Below, one piece after another: positions 1 through 5,263 of a stretch of DNA of 9,078 nucleotides; positions within the stretch are counted from its first letter, which is position 1, and each line of letters starts with the position of its first letter. Origin of the DNA: Candidatus Tayloriibacteriota bacterium (GTDB lineage: Bacteria; Patescibacteriota; Minisyncoccia; Phycocordibacterales; JARIHA01); NCBI GenBank assembly GCA_029288475.1, contig JARIHA010000042.1:1-9078 (forward strand), given 5' to 3'. The notes below the pieces were generated by a model. That model was not told the origin of the DNA and did no database searches. It was given only the letters and a program-made list of their open reading frames with translations. A program made the position numbers and the translations under genes.

Positions 1-1
1 A

Positions 2-334
2 GTTGGAGATATGAAAGAAGTCAAAGGCACCGCTGCCTCCCGCGGTAAAGTTAAGGGAATTGTTCACATAATTGATAATGCCCAACATATTCCCGAATTC
101 AAAGATGGAGAGATTTTAGTTACCTATCAAACAACCATTGAATTTACGCCACTTTTTCGAAAGGCGATCGGGGTGATTACGGATGAAGGCGGTATGTCTT
201 GTCATGCTGCCATAGTAAGTAGAGAGTTTAAATTGCCTTGTATAGTGGGTACTCGGGTTGCAACACGAGCTTTTAAGACTGGAGACATGGTTGAACTCGA
301 TGCTAATTCGGGAGTAATAAAGAAGATCAATTAA
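2..334 (+). CDS. PEP-utilising enzyme mobile (swivelling phosphohistidine) domain, C-terminal end of a probably longer protein
   Basis: This encodes the swivelling domain of the PEP synthase / pyruvate phosphate dikinase / PTS enzyme I superfamily, in which a histidine carries phosphate between active sites. Counting from the ATG at 11, the signature is at about residues 57-81: TDEGGMSCHAAIVSRE, then LPCIVGT. H65 is the expected phosphohistidine. The N-terminal KGTAASRGKVKG and the C-terminal hydrophobic/glycine strands fit the whole ~100-residue fold. The frame is open to the window edge, and the GGAG before the ATG at 11 is only 2 bases away, too close to be a good ribosome binding site. 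I therefore infer that this is the 3' end of a larger gene missing its N-terminal nucleotide-binding and/or PEP-binding domains. A free-standing 107-residue domain starting at 11 is the alternative. It lies 11 bp upstream of the phosphatase gene and is likely co-transcribed. The domain assignment is firm; the substrate is unknown. Confidence 0.85.
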   Translation, partial: VGDMKEVKGTAASRGKVKGIVHIIDNAQHIPEFKDGEILVTYQTTIEFTPLFRKAIGVITDEGGMSCHAAIVSREFKLPCIVGTRVATRAFKTGDMVELDANSGVIKKIN

Positions 335-345
335 TATAAATTTAT

Positions 346-1296
346 ATGTCTAAAGAACAAGGATCATTTGAAGTTGGAGTGTCACGGCACGCTCCTAAAA
401 TAGAAAGGCAGGGAGAAACTGTTGATGTGAGAACCCAAGAGGTGGATATTGAGGCAGCGAAAGAGGAGCTGGAGTCCAGAGTTCGTTTCTTGTTGGAAAA
501 TCTGGAGAAATCTCCTGAGGGCACGATCATGGCCCTTGAGCCGTCAAATGTGAAACGTGCGCAACAAACGGCAGATTTATTTGAAGAGAAATTTAAAGAA
601 TTGCTTGAGGGCAGGTCTGACATACAGATTGTCGAACTGGGAAACGATGAAAAAAGCGCAAATCAAACATTGGATGAAATAAAATCTAACCCTCACTGTA
701 AGTATATTATTTCAGATCTTCGACCAACATGGCTTATTGGCTTTAAGGAAAATGATCCGACTTTGCCACGTTTTAATGAATGGAAGAAGCGATTGAATGG
801 TGACGAACATTTAACTGCAAAAATCTGGGCCTTACGTAGTGGCGAGGCTGCTTCACTTAAAGATGAAATGGCGGATGCCGGTTTTTCAGTTGGCGAGGAA
901 GAGCTAAATCCAAAACAGTTTGAAATAGTTCCGGAAACTCAAATTTTGCGCATGATTACTTGGATGAAGGCCATGAAGAATATTGGCGAATCTCATTTTT
1001 CAGATAGGACGATGATTCTTGAGGGCGTCTCCCATAATATCAGATCGGATATGACCACTCTTATGCTGCTTGGCGAAGATGTTTCTCTCGAGTCGATCAA
1101 TCGAGTGCTTGGAGGAAAGTTTCGCGATCCTTTTGAGAGATCAAGCGTGACCTTTTTAAAGGACGGTGAAGTGGTAGTAGCGTTTCGGGATAAGGAAAAA
1201 AGATATTCTGCGGAAGAATTTGAAAAGCTCGTTCAGCATATTTCAGATGAAAAAATAAGGCGAGAAAAGGAGTGGAATATAAGTGAGATAAAATAA
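346..1296 (+). CDS. divergent histidine phosphatase (phosphoglycerate mutase-like) family protein
   Basis: This 316-residue soluble protein has the scattered hallmarks of the histidine phosphatase superfamily. They are an N-terminal strand ending in SRHAPK (R14, H15; the usual motif is RHG), the helix SNVKRAQQTADLF with the second phosphate-binding arginine R71, and a late VSHNIRSD segment whose H230 would be the second active-site histidine. In this fold the first His becomes phosphorylated and Arg/His residues clamp the phosphate. Family members dephosphorylate small molecules or proteins, and the substrate cannot be read here. At 316 residues it is longer than the common ~200-residue members, with a charged middle section (about 90-195) and a charged helical C-terminus. 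The ATG at 346 has no Shine-Dalgarno. TATAAA at 335-340 sits 5 bases before it, so leaderless or coupled initiation is possible. It follows the PEP-domain gene by 11 bp and precedes the SOUL gene by 4 bp. A catalytically altered member cannot be excluded. Confidence 0.7.
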   Translation: MSKEQGSFEVGVSRHAPKIERQGETVDVRTQEVDIEAAKEELESRVRFLLENLEKSPEGTIMALEPSNVKRAQQTADLFEEKFKELLEGRSDIQIVELGNDEKSANQTLDEIKSNPHCKYIISDLRPTWLIGFKENDPTLPRFNEWKKRLNGDEHLTAKIWALRSGEAASLKDEMADAGFSVGEEELNPKQFEIVPETQILRMITWMKAMKNIGESHFSDRTMILEGVSHNIRSDMTTLMLLGEDVSLESINRVLGGKFRDPFERSSVTFLKDGEVVVAFRDKEKRYSAEEFEKLVQHISDEKIRREKEWNISEIK

Positions 1297-1300
1297 TTTC

Positions 1301-1942
1301 ATGAACATCTACTTTATCATTCTCATCACTGTTGGAGTCTTGCTTCTCATGTGGATGCTTGTTGGATATTTTACTTCAAATGCCGAACAGGCAAAGTATT
1401 CGGTACTTAAAAAGGCAGAAGGCTATGAGATCAGAAATTATCCCGTTCATATTGTTGCCCAAACGGTTGTTGAAGGCACGAGGGTAAATGGCAATGCCTT
1501 CAATAAGGGATTTACCATCATTGCGCAGTATATATTCGGAGGAAATGTTAAAAAGAAAAGTATCGCCATGACTGCACCGGTTACTGCACAGCAGGGATCA
1601 TCAGAGAAGATAGCAATGACCGCTCCTGTCACCGCAACTGCAGAAGGTAATTCGCAGGTGATCTCCTTTGTCATGCCGAGCGGGTATACCCTTGAGACAT
1701 TGCCTACTCCTAATGATTCTAGAATAAAGCTCGTTGAGGTGCCGGAACAAAAAAGGGCGGTGCTTACGTTTTCTTGGTATAGGACGGATCGTCGGTTTGA
1801 AAAGATGCGCACGCGGCTGTTTGCAGATCTTGCTCGTGACAATGTTAAGGTAATTGGCACTTCACTATTTGCCGGCTACAATCCTCCATGGACTCCGCCT
1901 TGGATGAATCGAAATGAAGTAATGGTGCAGGTTCAATACTAG
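1301..1942 (+). CDS. SOUL family haem-binding-type protein, membrane-anchored
   Basis: This 213-residue protein begins with one hydrophobic helix (about residues 4-23), likely a membrane anchor or uncleaved signal. A complete SOUL domain follows at about 33-213. Family marks visible are YEIRNYP (42-48), a helix with QYIFGGN (76-82), IAMTAPV twice (88-94 and 104-110), FVMPSGYTLETLP (123-135), EVP (146-148), and near the end GYNPPWTPPW with RNEV. SOUL/p22HBP proteins bind haem or related tetrapyrroles, and some eukaryotic members act in light signalling or haem transport. The bacterial role is largely unknown, so haem binding here is inferred from the family. The anchor suggests the domain sits on the outer face of the cytoplasmic membrane. 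The ATG at 1301 has no close Shine-Dalgarno and starts 4 bp after the previous stop, which suggests translational coupling. Confidence 0.9.
   Translation: MNIYFIILITVGVLLLMWMLVGYFTSNAEQAKYSVLKKAEGYEIRNYPVHIVAQTVVEGTRVNGNAFNKGFTIIAQYIFGGNVKKKSIAMTAPVTAQQGSSEKIAMTAPVTATAEGNSQVISFVMPSGYTLETLPTPNDSRIKLVEVPEQKRAVLTFSWYRTDRRFEKMRTRLFADLARDNVKVIGTSLFAGYNPPWTPPWMNRNEVMVQVQY
1562..1636 (+). repeat. internal peptide repeat IAMTAPVTA within the SOUL gene
   Basis: The nine-residue peptide IAMTAPVTA is encoded at 1562-1588 and again at 1610-1636, 48 bases apart in frame. Seven of the nine codons differ between copies, all synonymously (for example atc/ata, gcc/gca, ccg/cct). The peptide is therefore repeated but the DNA is not a recent duplication. 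As I recall, a doubled IAMTAPV is common in bacterial SOUL proteins. Confidence 0.85.
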
Positions 1943-1948
1943 TTGAAT

Positions 1949-2446
1949 ATGAAAGTCATTGTTAAAGATAAAATGCAGAGGTATGAATACGATTGCGTAG
2001 AGCCAATGGGGAAGCATTTTGATCCGGAGTTCAAGCCGGAGCTTACTCCAAAGGAAATGCTTCGTCTTGGTGTGTTTGGCGGCAAGTATATGACCGATTG
2101 TGCGGAAGAATTTCCAGCTGACTGGTACAAAAATGCCAAGCTTGATCCGATAAAACACGATCCGGAGCTCAATTTTTTCAAGATAAACGCCAGTCAGCCC
2201 TTGTCTGTCTGGAGAAAGAACGGCTGGATATACAAAGATGATCCGCGAGGCTGGTTTCAGTGGTATTGCCGCTATTATATGGGCAGAAGAATTCCTGAGG
2301 AAGATAAGCGGCAGATCAGACGATGGAAAATGATGAGAAGGCATGTGGCGCAGATCTTGAGGAATTGTGCAGCAGGTGATCTGTTTTGTCGAAGGAAACA
2401 GCGGCAAGCTTTGCTCCATTGGGCATATGATAGTAGGAAGTTATAA
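1949..2446 (+). CDS. conserved protein of unknown function (aromatic- and basic-rich, WYCRYYMGRR type)
   Basis: This 165-residue soluble protein belongs to a strongly conserved family that I recognise from bacteria and some eukaryotes but cannot name. Conserved-looking blocks are YEYDCVEPMGKHFDP (12-26), ELTPKEMLRLGVFGGKYM (31-48), ADWYKNAKL, DPRGWFQWYCRYYMGRR (98-114), RQIRRWKMMRRH (121-132), and the C-terminal CRRKQRQALLHWAYDSRKL (147-165). Four cysteines (17, 51, 107, 140) plus C147 and many Trp/Tyr/Arg residues suggest a compact, possibly nucleic-acid- or metal-binding protein; that is inference from composition only. I chose the ATG at 1949. The open frame also allows a TTG at 1943 directly after the SOUL stop, which would add only two residues. 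It sits 6 bp behind the SOUL gene and is probably the last gene of the first operon. No terminator hairpin is visible after the stop. Confidence 0.75.
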   Translation: MKVIVKDKMQRYEYDCVEPMGKHFDPEFKPELTPKEMLRLGVFGGKYMTDCAEEFPADWYKNAKLDPIKHDPELNFFKINASQPLSVWRKNGWIYKDDPRGWFQWYCRYYMGRRIPEEDKRQIRRWKMMRRHVAQILRNCAAGDLFCRRKQRQALLHWAYDSRKL

Positions 2447-2472
2447 CTGTAGATTTATCAGTAGGTATTCTG

Positions 2473-2478
2473 TATAAT
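2473..2478 (+). promoter_or_regulatory. candidate -10 box upstream of the small helical protein gene
   Basis: A perfect TATAAT lies in the 105-bp gap 2447-2551, preceded directly by TG. The best spaced -35 (tagatt at 2450-2455, 17-bp spacer) matches the consensus at only three of six positions. If used, the leader to the ATG at 2552 would be roughly 65-70 nt. Nothing else recognisable lies in this AT-rich gap. Confidence 0.4.
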
Positions 2479-2551
2479 CTTTTTTGATATGTAAAGGCAG
2501 GATAAAAAAATATGATAAAATAAGCCGCAATACTAGTTAAATATTAAACAC

Positions 2552-2827
2552 ATGGAAAGAATAAATTTTTCAGCAAATACTCCAGAAGATCAAGAAAAGG
2601 AACTTGAAATGACACCTTTTCGTCCTGAGGTGTTTGACGCATCTATCCAGCAATCAATAGCTCAATTGCAGGTTAATGTAGGAATTATTTTTGGTAAATT
2701 TAAAGAAAAGGAGACGAGTGAATTAAGAGAATATCAAGTTAAGCAGCTAGAATTGATGAGGCAAGCAATTGAGCAGGCTACCATCATGTCAGCTGAATTT
2801 AAAAGACAAACTGCTCCTTGGGATTAA
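2552..2827 (+). CDS. small helical hypothetical protein
   Basis: I do not recognise this 91-residue protein. It has no signal peptide or membrane segment. After a charged N-terminus (residues 1-28), residues about 30-86 look continuously helical and rich in Gln, Glu and Lys with regularly spaced Ile/Leu/Val (for example SIAQLQVNVGIIFGKFKEKE and VKQLELMRQAIEQA). That suggests a two-helix hairpin or a coiled-coil oligomer. The tail ends in TAPWD. The ATG at 2552 has no Shine-Dalgarno. The gene has its own possible promoter and ends about 40 bp before the DHFR-like start. It is probably a real gene, given its length and the lack of a competing frame, but its function is unknown. Confidence 0.6.
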   Translation: MERINFSANTPEDQEKELEMTPFRPEVFDASIQQSIAQLQVNVGIIFGKFKEKETSELREYQVKQLELMRQAIEQATIMSAEFKRQTAPWD

Positions 2828-2856
2828 TTTGGCATTACGAAGCTTTAGGCTTGTTG

Positions 2857-2862
2857 TATAAT
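2857..2862 (+). promoter_or_regulatory. -10 box of an apparently leaderless promoter for the DHFR-like gene
   Basis: A perfect TATAAT (preceded by TTGTTG) ends 6 bases before the ATG at 2869, so transcription should begin at or next to the start codon. No good -35 lies at 16-18 bp; TTGGCA at 2829-2834 is 22 bp away. There is no Shine-Dalgarno, which agrees with leaderless initiation. Confidence 0.55.
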
Positions 2863-2868
2863 AAAAAT

Positions 2869-3423
2869 ATGAGAAAAATAATTGTATCTGAGATGTTGAG
2901 TGTTGACGGTTTTTTTGCGGGGCCAAAAGGTGAATTGGATTGGCACTTAGTTGATGTGGAATTTAATGAATACGCTATAGATATGTTGAACAATGCAGAC
3001 ATGCTTTTGTTTGGACGTATTACCTATGATTTGATGGCAAGTTATTGGCCGACTTCAGCTGGCCTTGAGGATGATCCGATTGTCGCTGGTAAAATGAATA
3101 GTCTGGCAAAAATTGTCTTTTCTAAAAATATGAAGAAAGCGGATTGGAATCAGACGAAAGTCCTGCATGAAATTAACGAAGACGAGATTAGGAAAATGAA
3201 GGAGATGCCCGGTAAGGATATTTTACTTCTCGGAAGCGGTACGATAGTAACTGCTTTTGCTGAACTTGAATTGATTGACGAATATCGTCTGATCATTAGT
3301 CCCATAGTGCTCGGGAAGGGAAAATCACTTTTTGCAGGTCTTCATAAAAAACTTAATTTCAAACTTCTAAAGACTAAAACGATGAACTCAGGAAATGTGG
3401 TGATGTACTACCAACAGGCATGA
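2869..3423 (+). CDS. dihydrofolate reductase family protein (RibD C-terminal domain-like)
   Basis: This 184-residue cytoplasmic protein has the DHFR / RibD-C fold used for NAD(P)H-dependent reduction of pterin- or pyrimidine-type substrates. Visible marks are an N-terminal strand with SEMLSVDGFFAGPKGELDWH (residues 7-26), ADMLLFGRITYDLMASYWP (43-61), and the cofactor-binding-type LLLGSGTIVTAF (119-130). ELELIDEYRLIISPIVLGKG follows at 132-151, then SLF. The length matches the small single-domain YwjB/YyaP type, which lacks the RibD deaminase domain, so a specific riboflavin step cannot be assigned. An upstream in-frame TTG at 2818 would lie inside the preceding gene and ahead of the TATAAT, so the ATG at 2869 is preferred. 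The stop overlaps the next start by ATGA, which implies translational coupling. Confidence 0.88.
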   Translation: MRKIIVSEMLSVDGFFAGPKGELDWHLVDVEFNEYAIDMLNNADMLLFGRITYDLMASYWPTSAGLEDDPIVAGKMNSLAKIVFSKNMKKADWNQTKVLHEINEDEIRKMKEMPGKDILLLGSGTIVTAFAELELIDEYRLIISPIVLGKGKSLFAGLHKKLNFKLLKTKTMNSGNVVMYYQQA

Positions 3424-3992
3424 AAAAATTACAAAAAATAGCACTTGTTGTAGTCCTGGCTCTCATTCTCTTATTCATGCTTGTTGAAGGCTATTTTCTT
3501 AAGAACAAATCGGCCGGAGTAGATAAGGAAGCAGGCGTAAGTATCTCTCAGCTATCAAATGCAACTCTTCCTGATTTTATTTTTAGCAGTAATCAGCCAT
3601 TTCTTTTAAAAGATGGAAAATATACACAGTATGGCGATCAGGGAGAGCCAGGTGTATCTATTGAATTAGATTCTGCCACTTCAACATACGCTTATGGTGA
3701 TCTCAATGGAGATGGACTTGCTGATATTGCAGCAGTGTTTGATGTGACTACTGGCGGTACTGGGTATTTTCGTTATCTCACTGTGTTTACCAATGATGAT
3801 GGTATGCCTCGTTATGCAACTTCAACTGAGCTTGGCGACAGGGTGAAGATAAATAAAATCTCAATCAATGGCGGAATTATTAGCGCAGATATTGTTACTC
3901 AAGGTCCGACTGATCCGATGTGTTGTGCTAGTTTGCCAGAAACACTCAAGTACAAACTTTCAGGCAATATGCTTGTTGAAGTAAATCAATAA
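3420..3992 (+). CDS. membrane-anchored protein with a DxNxDG calcium-loop-like motif, function unknown
   Basis: This 190-residue protein has KK near the N-terminus and a hydrophobic helix (about residues 7-24), with no lipobox cysteine, so it looks like an anchor or signal helix. The outer part has a linker, then GDLNGDGLADIAAVFDVTTG (93-112). That contains a DxNxDGxxD loop as in calcium-binding FG-GAP/dockerin-type repeats, followed by TGGTGYFRYLTVF. Then come LGDRVKI (138-144) and a C-terminal segment with two adjacent cysteines (168-169). I recall similar secreted bacterial proteins with a DLNGDG, GSG, GDR and CC layout but no named function. Calcium binding is inference. It starts within the ATGA overlap with the DHFR-like gene, so the two are co-translated. 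It ends 18 bp before the convergent coiled-coil gene, and no terminator is visible between them. Confidence 0.7.
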   Translation: MKKLQKIALVVVLALILLFMLVEGYFLKNKSAGVDKEAGVSISQLSNATLPDFIFSSNQPFLLKDGKYTQYGDQGEPGVSIELDSATSTYAYGDLNGDGLADIAAVFDVTTGGTGYFRYLTVFTNDDGMPRYATSTELGDRVKINKISINGGIISADIVTQGPTDPMCCASLPETLKYKLSGNMLVEVNQ

Positions 3993-4010
3993 GCGGACAT
4001 TTGAGTAGAT

Positions 4011-4208
4011 TTATTCTGGACGGCTCGTTTCCAGTGTTCGGATTCTTACTTCGTGATTATTTAAGTGGTTTAAGATTAAGTCCGCTTTTACCTCAACTGC
4101 TGTTATTCTTGATTCTAATCGTTCAAAGCGTTCGTCTACATGAGCGAAACCGCGGGCGACCATTAAGGCAAGCTCGTCCAAGGTAATATTTTTAGGCATT
4201 GATAACAT
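4011..4208 (-). CDS. small coiled-coil protein
   Basis: This small acidic helical protein begins around MPKNITLDELALMVARGFAH, followed by heptad-like VDERFERLESRITAVEVKADLILNHLNNHEVRIRTLE. That is a short coiled coil of about 40 residues, likely oligomeric. I associate LDELALMVARGF-type openings with small proteins common in Parcubacteria-like genomes. It has no membrane segment and no known function. The start is uncertain. The frame opens at an ATG at 4232, but the TATAAT of a good promoter lies inside that extension. I therefore prefer the ATG at 4208 (65 residues), exactly where transcription should start. The ATG at 4199 (62 residues) is the next choice. It is convergent with the membrane-anchored protein gene, 18 bp apart. 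Confidence 0.65.
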   Translation of the reverse strand: MLSMPKNITLDELALMVARGFAHVDERFERLESRITAVEVKADLILNHLNNHEVRIRTLETSRPE

Positions 4209-4214
4209 AGTTAA

Positions 4215-4243
4215 ATTATAATCTGTTGGCATACTCTATTCAA
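4215..4243 (-). promoter_or_regulatory. promoter of the coiled-coil gene, apparently leaderless
   Basis: On the minus strand, TTGAAT (4243-4238) and TATAAT (4220-4215) are separated by exactly 17 bp, a near-consensus sigma-70-type promoter. The -10 ends 6 bases before the ATG at 4208, the same distance as for the DHFR-like gene, so the message probably begins at the start codon. This also argues against the longer start at 4232. Confidence 0.7.
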
Positions 4244-4278
4244 CCATAGTGAGTATGAAATCTTGCTGAAGTTTTATT

Positions 4279-4309
4279 AAAAAATAAAAAGCCACCGCTT
4301 GCGCGATGG
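4279..4309 (-). terminator. intrinsic terminator of the IMP cyclohydrolase gene
   Basis: On the minus strand, CCATCGC and GCGGTGG pair as a 7-bp stem (one T-G wobble) closed by a GCAA tetraloop, followed by C and a T-rich run (TTTTTATTTTTT). The hairpin begins about 28 bases past the stop codon at 4338. It is a textbook rho-independent terminator and the only clear one in the window. Confidence 0.88.
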
Positions 4310-4337
4310 ATGATGTGATTTGTGCTGATGCTAAAGA

Positions 4338-5090
4338 TCAAGCTTGAGCAGGCGAGGGTACTTCCGGAAAGCGGTTGATGATTCTTAGTTTTGAGCTGCC
4401 ATCTTTGAGGAGAGAAATCGATTTCACTGCAAGTGAAACCCGAAATTCTGGATTAAGAGCGTTCCAGTATGCTTGAATGATATCCTCGTGACTTCCGCTT
4501 AGCGGCACGAGCAAGGGTTCGCCCCGGAATGGGGGAAGTGGATTCCCGTCCCCGCTGTAGGTGGTGATGCAACGGCCAAAGCCGAGAGGCATTCCTTCGT
4601 ATTGGAAAAGCTGGCGATCACTTCCTTCACTGGAATCAGATTTCCGAATGATCGACAGTTGGAAAGCTGGGAGCGTTAAACGCGAGCAGATGCCGCTAAT
4701 GCGAGAAGTGTAATTTGGTGCGTCAGGCTCGTGATCATGTCGCTCGGCGATGTCCGCCAAACTTGCAGTGGCGTCCAAGTTTAGTGACGATGCGATATCG
4801 TCGGTTTGATCTCCATTACTCACGACATAATCAAGAGTATTTTCTCTCATGGCATTATAAATGACCAAGTTCATGTCCTGAATTGTGGCGGGGTCGACAG
4901 GATCAGTAAAAACCCTGCCCCCATCGCTGCAAAATCTGCGATTTTGGCTGTTCGAACTTCTTCCCATGATCCAGTAGACCTGAATCATGGATGTTCCTGC
5001 TTGGTCCATGCCGATGATGATTCCTCGGCCAGGATAGGAGTTTTTTCTTAAGGCTTCGAAGTTGGGTTCCGCTATATCGTTAATACTCAT
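4338..5090 (-). CDS. purO: IMP cyclohydrolase, archaeal PurO-like family
   Basis: This 250-residue cytoplasmic protein resembles the PurO-type IMP cyclohydrolase family, which closes the ring of FAICAR to give IMP, the last step of de novo purine synthesis. Motifs seen are YPGRGIIIG (19-27), VYWIMGRSSNSQNR (38-51), VIYNAM (76-81), VVSNGDQTDDI (89-99), EPDAPNYTSRISG (121-133), TTYSGDGNPLPPF (176-188) and a C-terminal VSLAVKSI. VSNG.qTD, the early GR glycine turn and the PRI/SRI segment parallel archaeal PurO. The protein is somewhat longer than archaeal PurO (about 200 residues). The start at 5090 is supported by GGAG 6 bases upstream. It stands alone with its own promoter and terminator, and no other purine gene is in the window. 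GC content is about 50% by hand count, above its neighbours at about 40%, which hints at transfer. Family membership is fairly sure; activity is inferred. Confidence 0.82.
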   Translation of the reverse strand: MSINDIAEPNFEALRKNSYPGRGIIIGMDQAGTSMIQVYWIMGRSSNSQNRRFCSDGGRVFTDPVDPATIQDMNLVIYNAMRENTLDYVVSNGDQTDDIASSLNLDATASLADIAERHDHEPDAPNYTSRISGICSRLTLPAFQLSIIRKSDSSEGSDRQLFQYEGMPLGFGRCITTYSGDGNPLPPFRGEPLLVPLSGSHEDIIQAYWNALNPEFRVSLAVKSISLLKDGSSKLRIINRFPEVPSPAQA

Positions 5091-5095
5091 AGTTG

Positions 5096-5100
5096 CTCCA
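5096..5100 (-). promoter_or_regulatory. Shine-Dalgarno of the IMP cyclohydrolase gene
   Basis: TGGAG on the minus strand lies 5 bases before the ATG at 5090. It is one of only two convincing ribosome binding sites in the window, the other being AAGGA at 7075-7079. Confidence 0.75.
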
Positions 5101-5133
5101 TTTCTGTTGTTTCAAGGTTTGACTGCCTCGATA

Positions 5134-5162
5134 ACTCTATGTGGCTTTTGGGCTTGTGTCAA
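5134..5162 (-). promoter_or_regulatory. promoter of the IMP cyclohydrolase gene
   Basis: On the minus strand, a perfect -35 TTGACA (5162-5157) is followed after 17 bp by TAGAGT (5139-5134), which matches four of six -10 positions. The expected start of transcription is near 5127, giving a leader of roughly 37 nt that contains the Shine-Dalgarno TGGAG (5100-5096). Confidence 0.65.
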
Positions 5163-5263
5163 TAAAAAGGAAAAAAATGACGAAATTCATTAATAATTTA
5201 ATAGATGTGCTATTCAAAATCATCCTGGTCGGTTATTATAGACTAACTTGTCAATAAATTTGT

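Noticed and set aside
2818..2868. Upstream TTG start for the DHFR-like protein
   Set aside because: It would overlap the preceding gene, adds residues unlike the family N-terminus, and lies upstream of the likely transcription start.
4001..4186. Plus-strand open frame opposite the coiled-coil gene
   Set aside because: It is the antisense shadow of a better-supported minus-strand gene with its own promoter, and its leucine/arginine-rich translation looks like no protein family.
5235..5254. Minus-strand TTGACA and TATAAT pair in front of the ABC transporter gene
   Set aside because: Both boxes are perfect but only 8 bp apart, far too close for one promoter. A better spaced promoter for the minus-strand gene exists at 5134-5162.
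5091..5263. Regulation of the ABC transporter by the TipAS regulator
   Set aside because: It is tempting because TipAS regulators often control drug exporters, but I see no copy of the 9027-9047 dyad and no 19-bp spaced promoter upstream of 5264.
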